The translations under genes and the position numbers were made by a program. This document shows positions 20,495 to 28,997 of a DNA stretch of 64,000 bases, one piece after another (position 1 is the stretch's first letter; each line of letters opens with the position of its first letter). The stretch lies in contig DJMA01000024.1 in assembly GCA_002436415.1 (NCBI GenBank), positions 3,599-67,598 of the forward strand, read 5' to 3'. Origin of the DNA: Bdellovibrionaceae bacterium UBA6502 (lineage in GTDB: Bacteria > Bdellovibrionota > Bdellovibrionia > Bdellovibrionales > UBA840). The notes under the pieces are model-generated. The model was not told the origin of the DNA and did not search any database. It saw nothing but the letters and a program-made list of their open reading frames with translations.

Positions 20495-21669
20495 ATTTTG
20501 CAAGTTTTGTAGAAAACATTCATGAGATTAAAACTCTAAAAGAGACAGGTTTTACCGAATTAATTTTGGCTCCTAGTTCATTAAGTCGTTACGGCAAGGC
20601 CCAGGACTCTGAGCTTCAGACTATTATTGATGAAGCCAAAGAAAATGACTTACAGGTCTTTCTAGAATTGGATCGAATCCTAGTTGGTTCTGAGCTAGAT
20701 CTATTTTTACAACACTGGCAAAGTTTGAACTTAAAAAACTTCGATGCAGTCCGAGTTTTAGATCCTGGCCTTCTTGAGTACTTCTGCAGTGAAACTAATT
20801 TAGACATACATTTTAATTCAGAAATGGGAAACCATAATTTGTCTGCATTAAAGCACTGGCAGAATTACTCCAAAGAACAAATTAAACGCATTATTTTATG
20901 TCCTGAGCTAGAAGCGGAAAAAATTAAAACTTACTCAAAAGAGCTTAATTGCCAGCTAGAAATTTACGGCTTAGGGAAAATTTTGTTATTCTACACTCCC
21001 CGCCACTTGCTAAGTCCCTATTTTGAAAACCATGAAGATCCAAAAGAGAAATATGTTTTCAACAAAGACTATATCGAAATATTAGGAAACTCAGAAGAAA
21101 GCCCGCACAAGGCATTTCCATTAGTTGAAACCAAATGCGGTAGTTTTATGTTCTCACCAAAAGATTTATGCATTCTCGATTACTGGCAAGATATCTTAGA
21201 ATGTAGTCTTGCAAGCCTTCGTTTTGACCTAAGAGACAATATCAACGAAGAACTTCTATCTGTTTTAAAAGATTTTTTGAATCAGCCTGAGAAGAAAAAC
21301 TTAAAAACATTAAAAGAAATTTGGCCAAAAACTTTAATCCGAGGTTTTTTCAAAGCCAACAAAAGTGATGTTTTATTTGGAAACTTAAAAAATATAGCTA
21401 ACTTAAAAAAAGAAGACAACTACCTGGGCGACGTGATCGAAACTAAAAGCGGACTGCATTTAGTTATCGAGCTTAAATCCCAAAAGGCTGTATTGAGCAT
21501 CGGTAAGACTTTGAGCTTTTTGGCACCAGACAAAAAAGCCAAAGAAGTAAAAGTAAAACATATGAAAAACTTGGCTGGAGAAAGTATAGAGGAAGCGAGC
21601 TTTGGACAATTTGTGATGCTTCCTCACTATAGTGGCGTTTCTTCCAACACCAGAGTATATTTAGTCTAA
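20491..21669 (+). CDS. Degenerate U32-family paralogue coupled to the preceding gene
   Basis: 392 aa. The overall layout parallels the preceding gene: an N-terminal segment on locating a target (MNFASFVENIHEIKTLKETGFTE), a mid-protein KCGSFMFSPKDLCILDYW matching FFMSSKDLNGIM of its neighbour, and a similar C-terminal beta domain. The four-cysteine cluster is absent; the equivalent place reads YGLGKILLFYTPRHLL. This suggests a non-catalytic subunit that pairs with the active U32 protein, as UbiU and UbiV pair, though UbiV keeps cysteines. The start is coupled by a 4-bp ATGA overlap. Family call by eye only. Confidence 0.7.
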   Translation: MNFASFVENIHEIKTLKETGFTELILAPSSLSRYGKAQDSELQTIIDEAKENDLQVFLELDRILVGSELDLFLQHWQSLNLKNFDAVRVLDPGLLEYFCSETNLDIHFNSEMGNHNLSALKHWQNYSKEQIKRIILCPELEAEKIKTYSKELNCQLEIYGLGKILLFYTPRHLLSPYFENHEDPKEKYVFNKDYIEILGNSEESPHKAFPLVETKCGSFMFSPKDLCILDYWQDILECSLASLRFDLRDNINEELLSVLKDFLNQPEKKNLKTLKEIWPKTLIRGFFKANKSDVLFGNLKNIANLKKEDNYLGDVIETKSGLHLVIELKSQKAVLSIGKTLSFLAPDKKAKEVKVKHMKNLAGESIEEASFGQFVMLPHYSGVSSNTRVYLV

Positions 21670-21816
21670 TCTATGTTTAGTCTGGCTGATTGAAGTACTG
21701 AATTTCTCCAACATCATAGAATATAGGTGAAGCCTCAGCAAAATTTCGATTTGAGTAGCTATCAATGACCAAGCTAGCTACCAACTTTGAAGCAAACATT
21801 AGCACCTGAAAAGTAT

Positions 21817-21965
21817 AAAATGGCCCATTTAATTGCGTATGGATGAGCATTAAATCCTTGAATTTCTTCTCTGTACTCATTGCAAGGAAAATCAAAACTC
21901 GAACATCTTAATTTATTTTTTTTCATTAGTTAATTTAGTCTATCTATAACTAGAGGGATCATTAA
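21817..21965. repeat. MITE-like element, copy 1 (decayed)
   Basis: Left end TGGCCCATTTAATTGCGTAT (21821-21840) and right end near 21942-21961 form a degraded terminal inverted repeat. The core at 21871-21901 (CTGTACTCATTGCAAGGAAA and onward) matches copies 2 and 3. It fills a third of the 451-bp gap after the U32 pair; the rest of that gap shows nothing I recognise. Confidence 0.75.
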
Positions 21966-22120
21966 ATGAAAAGAATTAATCCTGTATCTGGTAGTTTTAT
22001 TTGAATTCGCTTTTAAGGGAGCTAATTTTTGTAGGTGAATATTATACTATTTCGAAGCTCACGCATTTCAAGCTAATCTAAGTTGATCTTAACCTAAAAG
22101 CTTAATAGAAAACTGAAAAT

Positions 22121-22444
22121 CTAGGATTTTTGCCCAGGCATTATAAACCCCAGTTTTTTGGCTAACTGATTTTGGTCTTCAATGTCTTTTTCAAACAATT
22201 CAATACCATCACGCTTTTGACGAATTTCTTTTACCTGCTTTAAGAATTGATTTTTCTCTTCAAGGCTCATCTCTGAGAGTCTTAAATAGTTTTCTTTGAT
22301 CCAGCTCTGTTCATCCATTGTGATTTTTGACATAAAATCTTTTAACACAAAATGTCTGAGTTTTTGCCTAAAAGAATTCAATTTATTGGCCCTTTTTACC
22401 CAAAAAATAATGGATTTTATTGTTTTTACAGCCTTAAGTTTCAA
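22121..22444 (-). CDS. Small hypothetical protein, helical
   Basis: Up to 107 aa and not recognised. The C-terminal 70 residues (DEQSWIKENYLRLSEMSLEE onward) look like a real charged helical protein, and the coding bias there is good. The basic N-terminal part is doubtful: the longest frame begins with TTG, and alternative starts exist at 22333 (ATG) or at a TTG near residue 22 preceded by AAGGG. No neighbours in the same direction. Confidence 0.5.
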   Translation of the reverse strand: MKLKAVKTIKSIIFWVKRANKLNSFRQKLRHFVLKDFMSKITMDEQSWIKENYLRLSEMSLEEKNQFLKQVKEIRQKRDGIELFEKDIEDQNQLAKKLGFIMPGQKS

Positions 22445-22527
22445 AATACTTTCATTTAGACCCGGCCCAGCTGAAAAAATGGACCTAAATCATTAAAAAG
22501 ACTATATAAAGGCACTAGGAGTATCTT

Positions 22528-22758
22528 ATGAACTTATGGAGTTTAAACGAAAACGAAAACGGAATGATTGGTTCTTTTTGCGAAAGCATGGATAAAAAAT
22601 ATCAGCTGCGCCTAAGAGAATTAGGCTTTGATGATAGCATGCCAGTTCGTTGTTTAAAAACTTCTCCATTTGGTGGACCAAGAGTTTACCAAATTGGCGA
22701 CTCGGTTTTCTCCCTCACTCAAGATATTGCAAGCTCTGTATTCCTGGTAAAAAAATAA
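22528..22758 (+). CDS. feoA: FeoA-like ferrous iron transport protein
   Basis: 76 aa with the small SH3-like FeoA fold: GMIGSFCESMDKKYQLRLRE-LGF, then VRCLKTSPFGGPRVYQIGDSVFSLTQDIAS. FeoA is a cytoplasmic partner thought to regulate FeoB. TAGGAG precedes the ATG. feoB starts 24 bp after the stop. A Fur-type operator was looked for upstream and none is convincing. Confidence 0.9.
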   Translation: MNLWSLNENENGMIGSFCESMDKKYQLRLRELGFDDSMPVRCLKTSPFGGPRVYQIGDSVFSLTQDIASSVFLVKK

Positions 22759-22782
22759 ACCCCAAAAATTTCGGTAGGAAAA

Positions 22783-24597
22783 ATGGACTCTATTTTAATC
22801 ATTGGTAAACCCAATTCTGGGAAGAGCCTTCTATTCAATAAAATCACTGGCGTATTTCAAAAAGTTTCTAACTTCCCTGGAGTAACTGTTGAAGTAAAAA
22901 AAGCAAAAGCAGGAAACAGGATTTTTGCTGACTACCCAGGTATTTACAGCTTAAATCCTCTTACCAAAGACGAAGAGGTTGCTGTTTCTAAATTTAAAGA
23001 AGCAATCAATGAAGCAGACACGAAAAGTATTTTATGTGTTTTAGATGCAACTCGTCTGGAGCGCTCTTTAAATCTAGGTCTACAAATTAAACAATATGCG
23101 ATTCAACACAATAAACCCGTGGTCTTCGCATTAAATATGATCGATGAAGTGCAAAAGAAAAAGTTAAAGCTAGATATCGATAAACTAAAATCAGAACTAC
23201 ATTCTGAAGTTTTTGCTGTATCAGCCAGAACTGGCTTTGGCATAGATACTTTAAAGTCTTATTTAAATGGGGAAGATGCCAGTCTTTACCAAGCATCAGA
23301 TGAAGAGAAAAAAATAATTGCCGAACACCCGGGAAGACTCGCCAAGAAAATCTGTGAGGCATTAAATTTAAATACAGAAATTTTCATTCAATCTCAAAAC
23401 AAAATCGATCGATTTCTACTAAACAACGTACTTGGTGGAATTGTGTTTATGGCGATCATGCTCATCGTTTTCGAGAGTATTTTTACTTGGGCTGGTCCCG
23501 CTATGGATTTGACCGAAGAAATCATTGTAGGCTCTGGTGAGTGGGTTTCTTCTTTTATTGGTGATGGAATTTTAAAAGACTTTATTAACGATGCCATCTT
23601 TGGCGGATTAGGCTCTTTCATTGTTTTTGTTCCGCAAATTTTCGTATTAACTTTTATAATCGGTGTCTTAGAAGACTCGGGATATCTTGCTAGAGCGGCG
23701 ATCATTTGCCATAAACCTTTTAGTTATTTTGGCCTAACTGGAAAAAGTTTTGTGCCCTTTTTAACAGGTCATGCCTGTGCCATCCCTGCTATTTTCGCAA
23801 CTCGTACCATTGAAAGCCCTAAAAGACGTTTATTAACTATGCTTGCTGTACCACTAACCGCTTGCTCGGCACGGCTTCCTGTTTATGCCCTACTGATAAC
23901 CGCTGTCATCCCAGCAAAAGACATCCTAGGTGGTCTAATTGGCTTACAAGGCTTAAGTTTTTTCTTATTATATTTTTTCGGAATTTTTATGGGCTTAGTC
24001 TTGGCTGGTATTTTATCAAAAACCGTATATAAAACTGAAAGCGATGCTCCATTTGTTATTGAATTACCAAGTTACCGATTACCACAATGGATGCCGCTCA
24101 TTCGTAAAAGTTTAAACTCTAGCTATGCCTTTGTGAAAAATGCTGGTTTTGTCATTTTTAGTGTTTCCGTGGTTATTTGGTTTTTAGGCTATTTCCCTAA
24201 TCAAGGTGGTGATCTCGCTAGTTCTTACCTAGGATCTCTAGGTCACTTTATTGAACCTATTTTTGCTCCACTTGGTATTGATTGGAAATTTGGTGTGGCT
24301 ATCATCACCTCATTCTTGGCTAGAGAAGTATTCGTTGGAACGCTTGGTACAATGATGGGCATTGAGGGCGCTGATGAGAATGTTGCCGGTCTTGCCGATC
24401 ATTTAATTTCATCAGGAATTACCCTAGCAACTGGCGTGAGTTTATTGGTTTTTTACGCCATTGCGATGCAATGTGTGGCCACTTTAGGTGTCATCAAAAA
24501 AGAGACTGGTAAACTTTCTTACGCAGTGTCTGTGTTTATAGTTTATGGAATATTGGCTTACCTTCTAAGCTTGGCCGTTTATTCCCTATTAAGCTAG
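22783..24597 (+). CDS. feoB: Ferrous iron transporter FeoB
   Basis: 604 aa inner-membrane Fe(II) transporter. The N-terminal G-protein domain has G1 GKPNSGKS (8-15), G3 DYPG and G4 NMID, followed by the FeoB helical spacer and a polytopic membrane region with two Gate-type halves (FVPFLTGHACAIPAIFATRT; SFLAREVFVGTLGTM). It is shorter than the 770-residue E. coli protein, mainly through a shorter G/spacer region and C-terminus, which is common in short-type FeoB. Co-transcribed with feoA; no feoC. It ends two bases before a convergent gene. Confidence 0.95.
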   Translation: MDSILIIGKPNSGKSLLFNKITGVFQKVSNFPGVTVEVKKAKAGNRIFADYPGIYSLNPLTKDEEVAVSKFKEAINEADTKSILCVLDATRLERSLNLGLQIKQYAIQHNKPVVFALNMIDEVQKKKLKLDIDKLKSELHSEVFAVSARTGFGIDTLKSYLNGEDASLYQASDEEKKIIAEHPGRLAKKICEALNLNTEIFIQSQNKIDRFLLNNVLGGIVFMAIMLIVFESIFTWAGPAMDLTEEIIVGSGEWVSSFIGDGILKDFINDAIFGGLGSFIVFVPQIFVLTFIIGVLEDSGYLARAAIICHKPFSYFGLTGKSFVPFLTGHACAIPAIFATRTIESPKRRLLTMLAVPLTACSARLPVYALLITAVIPAKDILGGLIGLQGLSFFLLYFFGIFMGLVLAGILSKTVYKTESDAPFVIELPSYRLPQWMPLIRKSLNSSYAFVKNAGFVIFSVSVVIWFLGYFPNQGGDLASSYLGSLGHFIEPIFAPLGIDWKFGVAIITSFLAREVFVGTLGTMMGIEGADENVAGLADHLISSGITLATGVSLLVFYAIAMQCVATLGVIKKETGKLSYAVSVFIVYGILAYLLSLAVYSLLS

Positions 24598-24598
24598 A

Positions 24599-24796
24599 CT
24601 ACGAAATATAATTAAGTGGGCGTCTTCTTTTAGTAATTCTCTTTGCATTGCTTGAACGCATGGAGTGAATTGCATAGGCACTCACCATTAAGATACTTCC
24701 GCTAAAAAAAGCAATGGGTCCACCTAAAAACACTAAACTAGAAGCTCCGGCTAATCCTAAAATAGTTGGTTTGTGATCGTATATGATTTGTTCCAT
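24599..24796 (-). CDS. Small membrane protein with N-terminal YDHKP motif
   Basis: 65 aa from the ATG at 24796, chosen because GAGGGGG lies directly upstream; the frame is open to 24832 without such a site. One or two hydrophobic segments (about 13-45) follow IIYDHKP, then a basic tail (KRITKRRRP). The gene at 25276 has the same plan: FYEYKP, one hydrophobic segment, very basic tail. The two lie on opposite strands around a MITE-like element and are candidate paralogues. Function unknown. Confidence 0.6.
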   Translation of the reverse strand: MEQIIYDHKPTILGLAGASSLVFLGGPIAFFSGSILMVSAYAIHSMRSSNAKRITKRRRPLNYIS

Positions 24797-24946
24797 GTTT
24801 CCCCCTCGGATAGCATTATAAGAAGCAAACAAGATGCCAGGATAACTTAGCTCAAAACCTGTTTATTTTGATATGAGACCATTACTCAATCAAAGACTTA
24901 ACTCTTGAACAGAAGTTATACAGATTTTAGCAGTTAAAAAGCTTAA

Positions 24947-25100
24947 AAACTGCCCCCTTTAATTGCGGATGAATCAGATTTAAATCCTTGTATTTCTTAA
25001 CTATATTCATTGCAAAAAAAATCAAAATTCGGACAAATGTAATTAAACAAAGCTTTTTCAATACTTATTAAAGTCTATCCGCAATTAAAGGGGGCAGTTT
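24947..25100. repeat. MITE-like element, copy 2 (intact inverted repeats)
   Basis: 154 bp bounded by a perfect 24-bp terminal inverted repeat at 24947-24970 and 25077-25100 (core CCCCCTTTAATTGCGGAT). AAGCTT at 24939 and 25104 extends the pairing with one bulge. The internal core at 25001-25031 (CTATATTCATTGCAAAAAAA) matches the other copies. It carries no transposase and fills the middle of the gap between two small membrane-protein genes. Confidence 0.88.
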
Positions 25101-25275
25101 CAAAAGCTTAAGATTTCAGACTGTTAGTCAATAAAGTAAATCAATTCAACAATTTATAATTTCCCGTTTAATGCTTATACAAATGAAAAAAACGTTTCAC
25201 TTTTAAACGCCTTAACATTCTTAGTTTTTTGATGGCGGGTACAAAAATTGCTCCTTATTTTATCTAGGAGGGCGA

Positions 25276-25527
25276 ATGTTATTAGAAAAACTCTTTTACG
25301 AATACAAACCTTATTGGACACTACTAATTGCCGATCGAGCTAGTTCAGAATTAAACTCTCCCATTGCAAATTGGTCTGCTTTAATTTTATTCTGCGTCTC
25401 TGTCATTCTTGTATGGGAACGATACCGATACAGAATTCAAGAAAGAACAAAAGTTCTTAGTCACCAAAAAATACAGGCAGAGATTAAACGCTATAAAAGA
25501 AAAAAAAGATCTTCCTACTATGGGTGA
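25276..25527 (+). CDS. Small membrane protein with N-terminal YEYKP motif
   Basis: 83 aa. LFYEYKPYW at the N-terminus, one membrane helix (about 35-52, WSALILFCVSVILVWERY), and a basic C-terminal tail (EIKRYKRKKRSS). TAGGAGGGCG gives a strong ribosome binding site. Similar in plan to the gene ending at 24599. Function unknown; the orientation with a positively charged tail suggests the C-terminus is in the cytoplasm. Confidence 0.65.
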   Translation: MLLEKLFYEYKPYWTLLIADRASSELNSPIANWSALILFCVSVILVWERYRYRIQERTKVLSHQKIQAEIKRYKRKKRSSYYG

Positions 25528-25587
25528 ATTCTAAGCAAAAATCTAAAAGAGTTGGAATTAAAAGAGAAAAGAAAATAGCCTGAATGC

Positions 25588-26292
25588 ATGTGGTGCTATT
25601 TTATTCTTTTCTTTTTTATATCTACATTTTGTTTCTCTGCTGTAGAAGAAAACTTAAGTCTTAGGTACTTTCCAAACTCTATAAACTACAGCTTAAAAGG
25701 AAAGTACAATGTAACGGATGAACCTAATAATATAAACTCTGCCTTTCAATTTATAAATCACATCCAAACCAACGCATGGATTGAAAGTGGCGGTACCGTG
25801 GGACTTGAACTAATTTATAGTCCTATTCCAATCATTGAACTATTAACAGCATCAACCTATACCTACCGATACTATGAACTCCACCCTTTAGATTGCGATC
25901 TCGTCCAATGTGAAGGCCTCATCAAACAAGACATTCTTAGCCTAAGTATTCAGGCCAAACTAGCTGGCTTCTTTTTAAGACTCACAGAAACTAGAGAATG
26001 GTTTGAACTTAAAAATGACAAAGATAATTTTATGATTGTGGACGGCCCTCTATATGGCGAGGGAGAAAAAGACATATTAACAAAGTACACTGGTGTATTA
26101 GGATATGAGTTTTCGAAAGACTACAGTCTTCTTGTTTTGTATCGCTACGGGAGGGTTAAGAAAACCGATCTAAACTACGAGTTTTATTATTTGGTCTACC
26201 AGTTCTTAAAAGATTACCGATTTGGACTTGGCTTTCACCAGAGTAGTCTTGGAGAGAGGAGCCCCAGCGCAATCTTTAGCATTGATTTTTAG
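25588..26292 (+). CDS. Putative exported beta-barrel-like protein
   Basis: 234 aa. A short hydrophobic leader (FILFFFISTFCFSA) is followed by alternating aromatic/polar strands and a C-terminal ...SAIFSIDF ending in Phe, as in many outer-membrane barrels. The ribosome binding site is poor and the start is the only ATG near the leader, so expression may be coupled to the preceding gene 60 bp upstream. Not assigned to a family. Confidence 0.6.
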   Translation: MWCYFILFFFISTFCFSAVEENLSLRYFPNSINYSLKGKYNVTDEPNNINSAFQFINHIQTNAWIESGGTVGLELIYSPIPIIELLTASTYTYRYYELHPLDCDLVQCEGLIKQDILSLSIQAKLAGFFLRLTETREWFELKNDKDNFMIVDGPLYGEGEKDILTKYTGVLGYEFSKDYSLLVLYRYGRVKKTDLNYEFYYLVYQFLKDYRFGLGFHQSSLGERSPSAIFSIDF

Positions 26293-26372
26293 ATAAGATT
26301 TTCATTCGTCAAACCTTGGCAGAGGCTGCGTTTTTTTCATAAAAAAGTAATTCCTACCAAGGCATCGGTATA

Positions 26373-26735
26373 TTATTTTCTTCTTTTTCCAGCTTCAACA
26401 TATACTGTTTTTGTCTCGGCCTCAGTGTTTAAACCCCAAAGTTCAGCACTAGCGCGTCCAGTGATCGTACGTATTAAAACGCAAAAACGTCCGTCTTTAC
26501 CCACAAGTGTAGTATAAGGAACAGCGTAGTCTGACTTTGCATCTGAAATTACTGTTACTCGATCATGGGCAGTTATGTCGCCAGTAACGACGCCACACAA
26601 CTCTGCCGATTGGTCTTTAAAATTTCCATTTTCAGTATAGACAAAGGATTTAATAGAAATACTTCTAGGAATTGGCTCATCTGCCCTGGCAAAAATTGCG
26701 AATAAACTCACAGCAAGCACCAATAGTGTTTTCAT
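26373..26735 (-). CDS. Small periplasmic protein of unknown function
   Basis: 120 aa with a signal peptide ending at FARADE (cleavage about residue 18). The mature part is a compact beta-rich domain with two cysteines (AELCGVV, GRFCVLI) that could form a disulfide, then a basic end GKRRK. GGAGGTT before the ATG is a strong ribosome binding site. Single gene. No family recognised. Confidence 0.7.
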   Translation of the reverse strand: MKTLLVLAVSLFAIFARADEPIPRSISIKSFVYTENGNFKDQSAELCGVVTGDITAHDRVTVISDAKSDYAVPYTTLVGKDGRFCVLIRTITGRASAELWGLNTEAETKTVYVEAGKRRK

Positions 26736-26883
26736 ACAACCTCCATGTTATTGTATTAAGCTCTTGCTTTTAGCCTAGCATTTGAACTTTTTTCAGCAAA
26801 TGAATTCTTGAATGAATTCAAGGAAATAGCCCATTTTTATTGCACTACAGCGCTCTTTCGAGAAAAAGATTTCTATATTGATT

Positions 26884-26912
26884 ATGGATTATGCAACAGA
26901 AAAATAATCCAT
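26884..26912. promoter_or_regulatory. Inverted repeat upstream of tRNA-Leu
   Basis: ATGGATTAT (26884-26892) and ATAATCCAT (26904-26912) form a perfect 9-bp inverted repeat with an 11-base spacer, 39-67 bp before the tRNA. It may be an operator or simply part of the promoter region. Function inferred only from position. Confidence 0.3.
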
Positions 26913-26950
26913 GACTTTTCCCTCACTTAGCCTCATAACAATTAGCTCAT

Positions 26951-27037
26951 GCCCTGGTGGCGAAATTGGTAGACGCACAGGACTTAAAATCCTGGGACCT
27001 AACAGTCGTGCCGGTTCAAGTCCGGCCCGGGGCACCA
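26951..27037 (+). tRNA. tRNA-Leu (anticodon UAA)
   Basis: 87 nt including encoded CCA. Acceptor arm GCCCTGG / CCGGGGC, anticodon stem CAGGA / TCCTG around loop CTTAAAA with anticodon TAA, a variable arm of class II length (GGGACCTAACAGTCGT) and T-arm CCGGTTCAAGTCCGG. All are consistent with a leucine tRNA. Confidence 0.95.
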
Positions 27038-27044
27038 TTAAATT

Positions 27045-27070
27045 CCAGCTTTTCGAAGCTGGTTTTTTTT
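27045..27070 (+). terminator. Intrinsic terminator after tRNA-Leu
   Basis: Stem CCAGCTT (27045-27051) / AAGCTGG (27056-27062) with a TTCG tetraloop and eight T residues. Confidence 0.92.
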
Positions 27071-27119
27071 TGCTTATTTTTCGCCTCAAAAGCCCTTTTC
27101 TGAGATTCAAAGGATAAAT

Positions 27120-27545
27120 ATGAACCTAGATAAATCCCCAGCACTTCTTCTTCGTTTTTCAATTTCTGCAAGCTATCTATCTGCAGTGGCTGATCGCTTC
27201 GGTTTATGGGGAGAAAGTACTTCCAAGTTTGTGGTATGGGGAAATATGCAAAACTTTCTCGACTACACTCAACACTTAAACTTTTGGCTTTCTCGTCCAA
27301 TCTCTGACTTTTTAGGTTTTGCCGCCACAGCCGCAGAAATAGCTATAGGAATCAGCCTAATCATTGGCTACCGACTAAGAATGGCCTCTTTTTGCAGTTT
27401 TCTTTTATTATGTGCTTTCGGGCTTAGTATGAGCATTACTGATGGTTTGAAGGCACCACTTGACTACAATGTATTTACAGCTTGTTTTGCCTCACTTTTG
27501 CTGTTTAGTCTTCAACCGATAAGACGAAAATACGACTATAGCTAG
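27120..27545 (+). CDS. DoxX-like membrane protein
   Basis: 141 aa with about four hydrophobic helices (RFSISASYLSAVADRFG; FLGFAATAAEIAIGISLIIG; SFCSFLLLCAFGLSM; NVFTACFASLLLFSL), the plan of DoxX/DoxD-type quinone-associated membrane proteins. AAAGGA precedes the ATG. It follows the tRNA terminator closely, so its promoter must lie in the short gap or transcription reads through. Family by topology and the AAEIAIGISL segment; exact role unknown. Confidence 0.7.
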   Translation: MNLDKSPALLLRFSISASYLSAVADRFGLWGESTSKFVVWGNMQNFLDYTQHLNFWLSRPISDFLGFAATAAEIAIGISLIIGYRLRMASFCSFLLLCAFGLSMSITDGLKAPLDYNVFTACFASLLLFSLQPIRRKYDYS

Positions 27546-27595
27546 ATTTTTTTTAATTAGTTTATAAAAAATAATAATTTTCGAAACCCAACAAA

Positions 27596-27624
27596 GAAAA
27601 AAAGTAGGGAGATTATCCCTACTC
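27596..27624. terminator. Bidirectional terminator between DoxX-like gene and lipoprotein gene
   Basis: Stem AGTAGGGA (27603-27610) / TCCCTACT (27616-27623) with loop GATTA. An A-run lies before it and pyrimidine-rich sequence after it; convergent genes flank it. Confidence 0.75.
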
Positions 27625-27646
27625 TTCTTTATAGTGTTTTTTTAAC

Positions 27647-28888
27647 CTAGAAATTACAAAAAACTCCGCTTGAACTGGTATCTGTTTCACAGAGCTTCCA
27701 TTGAACATTTGAAAATTGCCAACCTGAAATATTTGAAAAATTAAGGCTTGAATTAGGAACTACTCCCGATGGCGTTCCGAATATTAATTTTAAGCCATTG
27801 TAACCAAACTGCCTGCTCGCAAAAGGCACACTAAAATTAACCGTCGAAATGGTACATGTAGTAGTGTCTTCTGCCAAACACACTTGTAAAGATATCATCC
27901 CATTTCTAGCCATGCTTTGCGGGTAGCTATAGTTCACCTTAACCGTGTACTCTACTCCACTTTTCCAAATCCAATCTTCCGCGTCATCGGAAACATCATC
28001 CACTGCTTCGTAATAATTTGCAGTGCGACTTTGCTGATTCGTATTTACTGTACTAGTGTAAGGAAAAGCTCCCGCATAATAAAAGAAATGCTCCCAAGTT
28101 AAACTATCAATCGTACTTCCTGTAAATTTCCCGGTTGCATAGGTAAACACAGGTGCTGGCTGAGTTGAGCCGTTATAGTAGCTACTTTCGATTTCATATA
28201 AATGAAAAAGAGGATAATAAGCAGAGTTACTAGAAGGAGGGGTTCCGGTTCTTTTCACATTAAATATGAGCGCCATTCCACCAAAACCGGCAGAGCTATA
28301 CTCTAGAGCCTGGTTTAACTCACAAGTCACACTTTCAAGCGTACCGCCTGCGGAAATGTTACCACTACACGGATCACATTCTGTCCCATCACAACTACCA
28401 CTGGTTCTTGCCTCTTCATAAATGATTCCCTGAGTAAAGGACACATAATAGTCCTTATAGGTTTCTTCTCCATCATCCATAAACAGGTAATAACGAAGCT
28501 TGATTTCATTTCCAGACCCATAGTCAAAACCACTACCAATTGGAATAGTAATGGTAAAATATTTATTCACACAAGCATTCAATATTTGGTTCCAACTAGT
28601 GTTCCCTTGGTAAGTGGAGCCATTTCCTGGAATGAACTTCCAATCGATACGATGTGAGTCTGCGTTTCCTTTACTACAACGACCTGTCACTGTAACAGAG
28701 GTCGTAGAAGGAGTTACTGAAATAGGTGTGTTTGGCGTTAGAAAAACCGTTCCAAAGGCAGATGATTCATCGTCATCATAATAACTATTAAAAGAAGATT
28801 CCGTAAGCGCTCCTGGACTACAGTTTTGATAAGAAACCAATACAACTATACTGATAAATAGAACCATGAACTGGTAGATTTTCTTCAT
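27647..28888 (-). CDS. Large putative lipoprotein, beta-rich
   Basis: 413 aa. The N-terminal hydrophobic segment runs into VSYQNCSPG, an unusual lipobox (N at -1) that I associate with Bdellovibrio-type lipoproteins. The body is beta-rich with Thr/Ser/Gly/Tyr and several cysteines (GRCSKG; SGSCDGTECDPCSG; WKLCETD...FCNF) likely to be disulfide-bonded outside the cytoplasm. No catalytic motif is visible. Surface or periplasmic structural role possible. Confidence 0.7.
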   Translation of the reverse strand: MKKIYQFMVLFISIVVLVSYQNCSPGALTESSFNSYYDDDESSAFGTVFLTPNTPISVTPSTTSVTVTGRCSKGNADSHRIDWKFIPGNGSTYQGNTSWNQILNACVNKYFTITIPIGSGFDYGSGNEIKLRYYLFMDDGEETYKDYYVSFTQGIIYEEARTSGSCDGTECDPCSGNISAGGTLESVTCELNQALEYSSAGFGGMALIFNVKRTGTPPSSNSAYYPLFHLYEIESSYYNGSTQPAPVFTYATGKFTGSTIDSLTWEHFFYYAGAFPYTSTVNTNQQSRTANYYEAVDDVSDDAEDWIWKSGVEYTVKVNYSYPQSMARNGMISLQVCLAEDTTTCTISTVNFSVPFASRQFGYNGLKLIFGTPSGVVPNSSLNFSNISGWQFSNVQWKLCETDTSSSGVFCNF

Positions 28889-28997
28889 TCGTATTCCTCC
28901 ACACCTATCTATATCGGAATGATACAGGATGGAATTGAGACAAAAATATATTTTTTAAAACCTTGTGTGATTCTAAGCATTTGTGCTAACTATAGGC

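Noticed and set aside
21677..21895. 72-codon open frame on the minus strand
   Set aside because: Its start lies inside MITE-like copy 1 and it has no ribosome binding site; more likely chance read-out from the element.
22445..22527. Fur box before feoAB
   Set aside because: No stretch matches the GATAATGATAATCATTATC consensus well enough.
26322..26340. Terminator after the putative barrel gene ending at 26292
   Set aside because: Only a four-pair GCAG/CTGC stem before a T-run; too weak to list.
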